From an uncultured Ruminococcus sp. (GTDB lineage: Bacteria > Bacillota > Clostridia > Oscillospirales > Ruminococcaceae), in assembly GCA_947174625.1 (NCBI GenBank), contig CAMWJT010000035.1, positions 1 to 9,226 on the forward strand: DNA of 9,226 nt. Direction: 5' to 3'. Positions 1 to 5,130 of the stretch are shown here, piece after piece. The position numbers and the translations under genes were made by a program. The notes beneath the pieces were generated by a model. It was not told the DNA's origin, did no database searches, and worked only from the letters and a program-made list of their open reading frames with translations. The stretch's first letter is position 1. Each line of letters starts with the position of its first letter.

Positions 1-42
1 CAGCGCCGATTGATATTGCGATATTTGGGAATAATTAATTAA
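1..42 (+). other. possible 3' end of a plus-strand gene cut by the window edge
   Basis: Two plus-strand frames stay open from the window edge and stop just before the terminator: one ends with TAA at 36-38 and reads APIDIAIFGNN, the other ends with TAA at 40-42 and reads QRRLILRYLGIIN. The hairpin that follows has an A-tract on its left and a T-tract on its right, as expected between convergent genes, so a plus-strand gene ending here is plausible. The tail is too short to choose a frame or name a product. Confidence 0.25.
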
Positions 43-49
43 AATAAAA

Positions 50-96
50 AAACAGCTTTTCCGGAAGAAATTTCCCGGAAAGCTGTTTGCTTTTTT
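50..96. terminator. bidirectional rho-independent terminator
   Basis: The left arm AAACAGCTTTTCCGG (50-64) pairs with CCGGAAAGCTGTTT (75-88) with one bulged T; the loop is about 10 bases. T6 follows at 91-96 on the plus strand, and the A-rich run at 41-52 becomes a U-tract on the minus-strand transcript. It therefore should end the minus-strand envelope unit whose last gene stops at 101, and also any plus-strand gene entering from the left. Confidence 0.85.
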
Positions 97-100
97 AAAA

Positions 101-1780
101 TTAAAAAATATTTTCTGGATAAATCCATACTTGATAATGCACCTGCTTTTGCGCAACCTCAATTGTCACATCTTCGGTTCTGTGCGGTCTCTGGTAAATT
201 TCCGGATTTCCGTTGATCACCCAGGACGCTTCCAGATCTGACAGCAGGATGAAATATTCTTCCTGTCCCGGCTGGTCTTCATACCAGTTACTATTTGTCT
301 GGTAATATCTTTGATAAAATCCGTTTTCATTAATTTCTACGTCCCGGCAACGAATTCTGGAATCTGTTATGATCGTCAGACTGTTGGCATTCCAGAACGT
401 CGCATAGCCGTAACTCAGATGCAGTTCTTCCAGTTTTCCGGCAATCTGGTATAAATAATTTTCAGATGTATTATCTATCGGCATCCCTGCTATGACGGTA
501 GCATTGAAACATGCAACAACATAGACCGGAATTGATAATAAAATTGCAAGTCGTTTCAGATTAATTTGCGTGACTGCCCATTTCAGAAATACAATGGATA
601 CCAGCGCCGACATGGCGACAATCGGGGACAATCTCCAGTTGGCAACGGATAATTTTCCCACGACATAGCCTAATAAAATTAATCCTGTCATGAACCAGTA
701 TGCCAGAATCAGAATCCGGCATTTCCTGTCCTGGATTTTCGGATAACAGAGCAATGCTGCTGTCGGGAGGATGAATAAAATGATTCCTGTGACGATCGTC
801 AGAAGTGATTGCACGCTTTCGACACTCAAAAGCGGATCTCCGTCAACGGCTGTCGCTCCCAGGAGTGACACCCATGCTGTAGGGAATTTTAATAAATTGT
901 CCATCCAGGTATCCATATCCGAATATGCAGAATAGGCTTCCTGATAACCGGCAGTGATGTCTCCGGCAAGTTTGTTTGTCAGTCCATAGCCGATACACAT
1001 CCCAGTGGACATGAGGATGATCAGCAAAATAGTATCCAGATTCCGGAAGGAACATAATTTGATTTTCCTGTCCAGGAATCTTTCACAAAATACGGCGAGA
1101 ATAACCGGGACTGCAAAAATTGTCACAGCAATTGTCTGATCCATGCAGGTCAGAATAAACCAGATAAAAATCAGGACGGTATCTAAGATTGTCAGGATCA
1201 GAGCTTTCCGGGATGTTCCGGAATTTTTGAAAGAATTCTCCTGATTGATCCTGTGAAACAGCAAGCCCAGTCCTACGAACAGAAACAGTACACCCAGGCT
1301 GTAATAAATCGTATGTCCCCAGAAAATTTCACGCAGTTTCGTGCTCCCGGAGCAGAGCATCAGAACGCTGAAGACAGTGGCGGCAATCCATCCGGCTTGC
1401 CAGTCCATCTGGCGGAGCATCCAGATCATCGAACCTGTGAACAGCAGAAAGAAAATGCACATTCCCAGGACATGTGTTGTCATGGTGACACCTGTGAACG
1501 GAATCAGGAACGTCATAATCAGGCTTGTGCCGAATGGGAGCAGACACGCATAGGCAAAATCCGGATTGAAAATTTTTCCGGCATCATAAGAAGCCTGCGC
1601 CCACATGATCGTGTCTGTCGTATCGGCATGAAAACTGCCTCTGGATGCAAACAATGTATAATAGCCAATCAGAATGACTGCGAATGCAAGCAGTCCGATA
1701 CTTGCCATGAGTTTCAGAACCGGGAGCGCTGTTTTTAATGTTTCTGCCAATTTTGAAAATTTTAATTTAAAATCTGTCAT
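101..1780 (-). CDS. multi-pass membrane protein, GT-C-like (putative glycosyltransferase)
   Basis: This 559-aa protein has about 11-12 hydrophobic spans: one near residues 24-45, a cluster from about 75 to 268, and another from about 320 to 428. A soluble C-terminal part of about 120 residues follows. The first large loop carries an acidic motif, HADTTDTIMWA (residues 51-61), where GT-C enzymes such as the PMT/ArnT and DUF2079-like families have their essential Asp or Glu. The tail includes a GYATFWNANSLTIITDS stretch (about 458-474), similar in style to the C-terminal domains of large bacterial GT-C-like membrane proteins. From this I infer transfer of a sugar from a polyprenyl-phosphate donor outside the membrane; donor and acceptor are unknown. 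Its ATG overlaps the TGA of the upstream flavoprotein gene (ATGA, 1777-1780), and no clear ribosome binding site precedes it, so translational coupling is likely. A terminator lies directly downstream. It could also be a transporter or another polytopic envelope protein. Confidence 0.65.
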   Translation of the reverse strand: MTDFKLKFSKLAETLKTALPVLKLMASIGLLAFAVILIGYYTLFASRGSFHADTTDTIMWAQASYDAGKIFNPDFAYACLLPFGTSLIMTFLIPFTGVTMTTHVLGMCIFFLLFTGSMIWMLRQMDWQAGWIAATVFSVLMLCSGSTKLREIFWGHTIYYSLGVLFLFVGLGLLFHRINQENSFKNSGTSRKALILTILDTVLIFIWFILTCMDQTIAVTIFAVPVILAVFCERFLDRKIKLCSFRNLDTILLIILMSTGMCIGYGLTNKLAGDITAGYQEAYSAYSDMDTWMDNLLKFPTAWVSLLGATAVDGDPLLSVESVQSLLTIVTGIILFILPTAALLCYPKIQDRKCRILILAYWFMTGLILLGYVVGKLSVANWRLSPIVAMSALVSIVFLKWAVTQINLKRLAILLSIPVYVVACFNATVIAGMPIDNTSENYLYQIAGKLEELHLSYGYATFWNANSLTIITDSRIRCRDVEINENGFYQRYYQTNSNWYEDQPGQEEYFILLSDLEASWVINGNPEIYQRPHRTEDVTIEVAQKQVHYQVWIYPENIF

Positions 1781-3366
1781 GTTTCTGATGTTTCTGATTT
1801 TTCAGAACCGGTTTCATGATAATCCTGTTCTGTGTTGACATTCCAGATATTGGATTTGTCTGTGTTCCCCGTGAGAATATTCTTTACTGTCTCAAATGAG
1901 GTCATCATCGAGTGATCCATATTGTTATAACGATGCTGTCCGTTTCGTCCGACACAATAGAGATTTTCAAACTGGTTCAGATACTGAATTAATTCGTCCA
2001 TAGATTCATAAGTATCAAAATATGCCGGATAGGCTTTTTTTACTTTTTCTTTGTGATAAGCAAATACCTTTGCGCCTTTGCTGAGAATGCCCATTTTCCG
2101 GAGTTCTTTCACGGCAAAAACGGCACTCTGCTGACTGTTCAGATTCCAGAATCTGTCATCTTCCTTGCAGAAATATTCCAGTCCGATCCAGACTTGCTGT
2201 GACGGATTCTGTACCATGTAGGGCGACCAGTTATTGAAAATCTGAATCCTGCCAAGTTTCACACCGGTGTCCTGGACATAGATCCAGCAGTCCGGGACGA
2301 TATTGCCAAGCGTCGGGATGTCCGTCTTGTTTTCGAGTTCCAGACGATCCACAAGCAGACCGATTGTCACAAAATCCCGGTAGGGAAGTCCTTCGGCGAT
2401 TGCAGATGCTCTTTCAGGGACATTGTTCATGCCAGCCACCAGATCTTTCACTGGCATGGAAGAAATCAGAATATCACAGGGGACTTCCTGCAATTTTTGG
2501 GTTTCTGTGTCCTGATAAGTGATGGATTGCACTAGATTTTCGCCATTTGTTGCAATCTGTTTTACACTGGCATGGAAGATAACTTCTCCGCCGAGTTTCT
2601 GAAATTCCTGCAATGCCGTTTCCCAGAGTTGTCCTGGTCCGTACTTAGGATAATAAAATTCTTCAATCAGGGATGTTTCTTTTTTGGATGGATCCTGTAT
2701 GCCGGTAACTTTCCGGAACATGTCTTCCAGGACAGCCCTGATGGATAAACCCTTGACACGCTGAGCGCCCCAGTCTGCGGAAATTTCCGAGGGATGCCGA
2801 CCCCAGAGCTTTTCAGTGTAGCCTTCAAAGAACATGGCATATAATTTTTTTCCAAAACGGTTGATATAAAAATCTTCCAGGGAATTTTCTTGTTTTTTCA
2901 TGACAGAAGCCTGAAGGTAGCTTGCACCTGCCTGCATGGTCGTGACAAGTCCCATGTTCCGGAGTGTGTCCCATTTGAGTGAGACGGGATAATCAAAAAA
3001 TTTTTTCTGATAATAAATTCTGGAAACACGGTTTCTCACAAGCATCACTCTGTCCGTCTGTTCCGGGTCAGCACCGCCGGGGACTAATTTTTTTCTGCGT
3101 CCTAATTGAATATCATCAAAGGACGGCTGTCCTTGGAACGGCATGAGATCATTCCACCAGTCCATGACCTGCTGACTTTTGGAAAAAAATCTGTGACCGC
3201 CGATGTCCATCCGGTTATTTTTATAATTAACCGTCCGGGAGATACCGCCTGCTACGGCAGATTCTTCATAAATTGTCACATGATATTGATTTTCACCCTG
3301 GCGGAGCAGTTCCAGTCCGGCAGTAATGCCGGCAGGACCTGCGCCGATAATCGCAACTTCCTGCAA
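1777..3366 (-). CDS. UDP-galactopyranose-mutase-like FAD-dependent oxidoreductase
   Basis: This is a flavoprotein of about 529 aa. An N-terminal Rossmann FAD motif, IIGAGPAGITAG (about residues 6-17), is followed by GGISRTV and DIGGHRFFS, the second FAD-contact region of the UGM/protoporphyrinogen-oxidase-like superfamily. LWGRHPSEISADWGAQRVKGLS in the middle (quoted in part: SEISADWGAQRVKGLS) and the C-terminal GRNGQHRYNNMDHSMMT (about 473-490) match the UGM-type pattern GRxGxxRYxNMD. Members of this group often sit beside glycosyltransferases and are annotated only as NAD(P)/FAD-dependent oxidoreductases; the substrate is not established. Usual UGMs are about 370-400 aa, so this is a longer relative and probably not Glf itself. 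I chose the TTG start at 3366 because the GTG at 3375 lies inside the ribosome binding site; the GTG version would add three residues. The gene follows the 47-aa gene by 47 bases and overlaps the next gene by 4. The tail ends in a low-complexity SETSET run. Confidence 0.8.
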   Translation of the reverse strand: MQEVAIIGAGPAGITAGLELLRQGENQYHVTIYEESAVAGGISRTVNYKNNRMDIGGHRFFSKSQQVMDWWNDLMPFQGQPSFDDIQLGRRKKLVPGGADPEQTDRVMLVRNRVSRIYYQKKFFDYPVSLKWDTLRNMGLVTTMQAGASYLQASVMKKQENSLEDFYINRFGKKLYAMFFEGYTEKLWGRHPSEISADWGAQRVKGLSIRAVLEDMFRKVTGIQDPSKKETSLIEEFYYPKYGPGQLWETALQEFQKLGGEVIFHASVKQIATNGENLVQSITYQDTETQKLQEVPCDILISSMPVKDLVAGMNNVPERASAIAEGLPYRDFVTIGLLVDRLELENKTDIPTLGNIVPDCWIYVQDTGVKLGRIQIFNNWSPYMVQNPSQQVWIGLEYFCKEDDRFWNLNSQQSAVFAVKELRKMGILSKGAKVFAYHKEKVKKAYPAYFDTYESMDELIQYLNQFENLYCVGRNGQHRYNNMDHSMMTSFETVKNILTGNTDKSNIWNVNTEQDYHETGSEKSETSET

Positions 3367-3372
3367 TTGAAA

Positions 3373-3378
3373 CACCTC
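3373..3378 (-). promoter_or_regulatory. ribosome binding site that selects a TTG start
   Basis: Read on the minus strand, TAAGAGAGGTG contains GAGGTG, which pairs with the 16S anti-Shine-Dalgarno end. Six bases (TTTCAA) separate it from TTG at 3366-3364. The upstream in-frame GTG (3375-3373) forms the last three bases of this same site, so it cannot sensibly use it as a leader. This favours the TTG start for the flavoprotein. Confidence 0.65.
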
Positions 3379-3413
3379 TCTTAGTTTATTTATAAATTTA
3401 TTAAAATTATTTT

Positions 3414-3557
3414 TTACGAAACATGTACGTATTCGTTTTCAATTGTGATGTAATTCTTCCGGAAACGGTTCAGAAACCGATCAGCAAGCCGGAAAAATGT
3501 CCACACTGCCAAAAGCGAAACGCACAGCAGTCCCAGTATTTTGCATAACTCTTTCAT
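3414..3557 (-). CDS. 47-aa single-span membrane protein (unrecognised)
   Basis: A complete short reading frame runs from ATG (3557-3555) to TAA (3416-3414). AGGAGG lies 8 bases before the start (3571-3566), and a consensus promoter lies 47 bases further up. The product begins MKELCKILGLLCVSLLAVW, has one hydrophobic span at about residues 4-22, then a basic stretch (RLADRFLNRFRKN, 23-35) and a short polar tail ENEYVHVS. This is the layout of a small inner-membrane protein with a basic flank just after the span. It is the first gene after the promoter and lies 47 bases before the flavoprotein gene with no terminator between, so the two are probably co-transcribed. I recognise no family. It may be a membrane anchor or regulator of the two downstream proteins, but that is only a guess from position. 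Confidence 0.7.
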   Translation of the reverse strand: MKELCKILGLLCVSLLAVWTFFRLADRFLNRFRKNYITIENEYVHVS

Positions 3558-3603
3558 AGCAAATGCCTCCTGTTAATTTAAAAAAATAGTTATATTTTAT
3601 ATC

Positions 3604-3632
3604 ATTATAACATGCTTAGTATCATTTGTCAA
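3604..3632 (-). promoter_or_regulatory. consensus sigma-A promoter with extended -10
   Basis: On the minus strand TTGACA (3632-3627) is followed by a 17-base spacer and TATAAT (3609-3604). A TG lies one base before the -10, making it an extended -10. All twelve hexamer bases match consensus. Transcription should begin near 3597, giving a leader of about 40 bases before the 47-aa gene, with AGGAGG inside it. It lies in the gap after the carboxypeptidase gene and would drive the three-gene unit ending at the terminator at 50-96. Confidence 0.88.
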
Positions 3633-3658
3633 GGCGGACAATTTACCGGCATTCTGGA

Positions 3659-4891
3659 TCAGATGGGGGCATCCATAGGCGCATCTATCAATTCCGCCGG
3701 ATCAGGTGCAGGGCTTGCATCTGAATCCGGATTTGAAGTTAATTCAGAATTTTGTACAGGTTCCGGATTTTCCGGGATTTCAGAGTGTTCCGGTTCTGTG
3801 ATTTCCGGAGCTGTTGGAATATAAACAGACTCTACATCCAGATATTCTTCTAAAGTCAACCCCTGTTCATAGATTTCCGTTGCCGCTTCTACACCAACAT
3901 AACGGATGTGCCAGGATTCATAATCATAACCGGTGACCGCTTCTTTTCCCAGCGGATAACGCACAATAAAGCCATAGAGATGACAATTTGCAGCAAGCCA
4001 CTGTCCTTCCGGTGTTTCTGCAAAATCATTATTGATGGTATTACAGTCAATCGTGTAGCCTGTCTGATGTTCGGAATAGCCTGCCCGTGCGGACACCATG
4101 CTTGCGTATTCTTCGCCGTATGCCCGGCACATGCTGTCAAAGTCCCGTACCTGATGTTCATAATTCCGGTAGCCTGAACCCATATAGATATTTAATCCCA
4201 GTGCCTGCGCATCTTCCTGCAATCTGGCGAATGCGTCCGCTGTTTCCGGGAGCATGCCGGGATCGTAATCCGCCGGCATGCCGTAACTTTTGTTGGCAAC
4301 AAGAATCCCGTCCACATAGGTACAGCCGTTCTGTACGGTCAGCTCCCGGATCGTCACAGGGATCTGGAGCATTTCATCACCAAGCGTAACAGATACGGTA
4401 CATTTTCCCTTGGTCAGTCCCGTCAGCATACCAGAGTCACTTACAGTAGCAATTGTAGTATCATCAATCGTGTAGACTGCATCAGACAAATCCAAAATAT
4501 CTTTCCGAGTGCCCAGATCTATTTGCTTTTCATGATTGACACGCAGATAGATATGCGAATCCATGCTCCAGAAATCCGTGGCGGTTTTCAATTCCGGATC
4601 GGGAGAATCCGGGACGGATTCTGCCGGGACGTTTTCTTGTGCAGGATTTTCCGGATGCTCCGGATTCATGATAGCTTCTGTTTCTTTCTCAACATCCATT
4701 GTTTTCTGGACGGTCTGTGCATGCTTTAAATTCTGTTTGCCGATCATCAGACCGAATGCAAACACCAATACAACGCTTAACATCAGGAGCGTGAACACGG
4801 CATAAGTTTTGTCAACTTTCTGATTTCTCTGATTTTTCTGTGTCAATTTATCATCTTCTTTCTGAAATTTTTTATAAATTACACCTGACAT
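3659..4891 (-). CDS. membrane-anchored D,D-carboxypeptidase, VanY/M15B type, with Ig-like domain
   Basis: This 410-aa protein should trim the terminal D-Ala from peptidoglycan stem peptides on the outer face of the membrane. A charged cytoplasmic N-terminus leads into one membrane span (about residues 30-50). Next come an acidic Pro-rich linker (about 75-105), a bacterial Ig-like (Big_2-type) domain (about 112-184, with TIATVSDSGMLTGLTKGKCTVSV) and the M15B peptidase domain (about 195-345). Zinc ligands are visible: His275 and Asp282 in SEHQTGYTID and His328 in ESWHIRYVG, with Glu325 as the catalytic base; SGYRNYEHQ (239-247) supplies the substrate-binding Arg242. The last 50 or so residues are a Pro/Glu/Asp-rich tail. 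VanY itself serves glycopeptide resistance, but no vanRSHAX genes are present, so a housekeeping wall role is more likely. The ATG at 4891 has no ribosome binding site and coincides with the predicted transcription start; a TTG at codon 16, preceded by AGAAAGAAG, is the alternative. No terminator is seen downstream, so readthrough into the 47-aa gene is possible. Confidence 0.88.
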   Translation of the reverse strand: MSGVIYKKFQKEDDKLTQKNQRNQKVDKTYAVFTLLMLSVVLVFAFGLMIGKQNLKHAQTVQKTMDVEKETEAIMNPEHPENPAQENVPAESVPDSPDPELKTATDFWSMDSHIYLRVNHEKQIDLGTRKDILDLSDAVYTIDDTTIATVSDSGMLTGLTKGKCTVSVTLGDEMLQIPVTIRELTVQNGCTYVDGILVANKSYGMPADYDPGMLPETADAFARLQEDAQALGLNIYMGSGYRNYEHQVRDFDSMCRAYGEEYASMVSARAGYSEHQTGYTIDCNTINNDFAETPEGQWLAANCHLYGFIVRYPLGKEAVTGYDYESWHIRYVGVEAATEIYEQGLTLEEYLDVESVYIPTAPEITEPEHSEIPENPEPVQNSELTSNPDSDASPAPDPAELIDAPMDAPI

Positions 4892-4897
4892 GTCTTT

Positions 4898-4926
4898 ATT
4901 ATAGCACAGAAATCCGGTTTTGTCAT
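4898..4926 (-). promoter_or_regulatory. promoter of the carboxypeptidase gene, apparently leaderless
   Basis: On the minus strand ATGACA (4926-4921, five of six consensus bases) is followed by a 17-base spacer and TATAAT (4903-4898). TG one base before the -10 makes it an extended -10. Only six bases separate the -10 from the ATG, so a start seven bases beyond the hexamer falls on the A of the ATG at 4891. The mRNA would have no 5' leader, which agrees with the lack of a Shine-Dalgarno sequence. Confidence 0.75.
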
Positions 4927-4983
4927 CAGTTTTCTAAAAAAATTTTTGAAAAAATAATTCTCAGAATCTCCAGAAAATAACAG

Positions 4984-5020
4984 AATCCGCAGAATTTTCA
5001 GATTTTCCGGATTTTTTTTT
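4984..5020 (+). terminator. possible plus-strand hairpin terminator in the divergent spacer
   Basis: AATCCGCAGAA (4984-4994) pairs with TTTTCCGGATT (5003-5013) with one C-C mismatch and one G-T pair around an 8-base loop; a run of T continues to 5020. It has the form of a weak intrinsic terminator reading rightward. It lies before the GH74 promoter, and no plus-strand gene precedes it, so it may insulate the GH74 gene from stray or antisense transcription. It may also be a chance fold in AT-rich DNA. Confidence 0.35.
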
Positions 5021-5030
5021 AAAATTTTGC

Positions 5031-5059
5031 TTGCATTCTGATTCAAAATATATTATAAT
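5031..5059 (+). promoter_or_regulatory. probable sigma-A promoter of the GH74 gene
   Basis: TTGCAT (5031-5036) and TATAAT (5054-5059) are separated by 17 bases in an AT-rich context. The -10 is perfect; the -35 matches consensus at only three bases, suggesting modest basal strength or help from an activator. Transcription would begin near 5066, giving a leader of about 65 bases that includes a repeated TCAGAATTTT and the ribosome binding site AAAGGAGG at 5112-5119. Confidence 0.6.
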
Positions 5060-5130
5060 AAAATTAGTATGATTTAAATAATTAAATTTTCAGAATTTTT
5101 TCAGAATTTTTAAAGGAGGTTTTTTTAATT

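Noticed and set aside
1253..1738. 161-aa open frame on the plus strand
   Set aside because: It is fully antisense to the GT-C-like membrane gene, rich in His, Cys, Gln and Arg with no domain pattern, and has no ribosome binding site.
3612..3824. 70-aa Gly/Ser-rich open frame on the plus strand
   Set aside because: It is antisense to the low-complexity tail of the carboxypeptidase, and its start lies inside the minus-strand promoter.
3659..4891. vancomycin-resistance locus
   Set aside because: Only a VanY-type enzyme is present; no ligase, dehydrogenase, VanX or two-component genes adjoin it, and M15B carboxypeptidases are common in sensitive Firmicutes.
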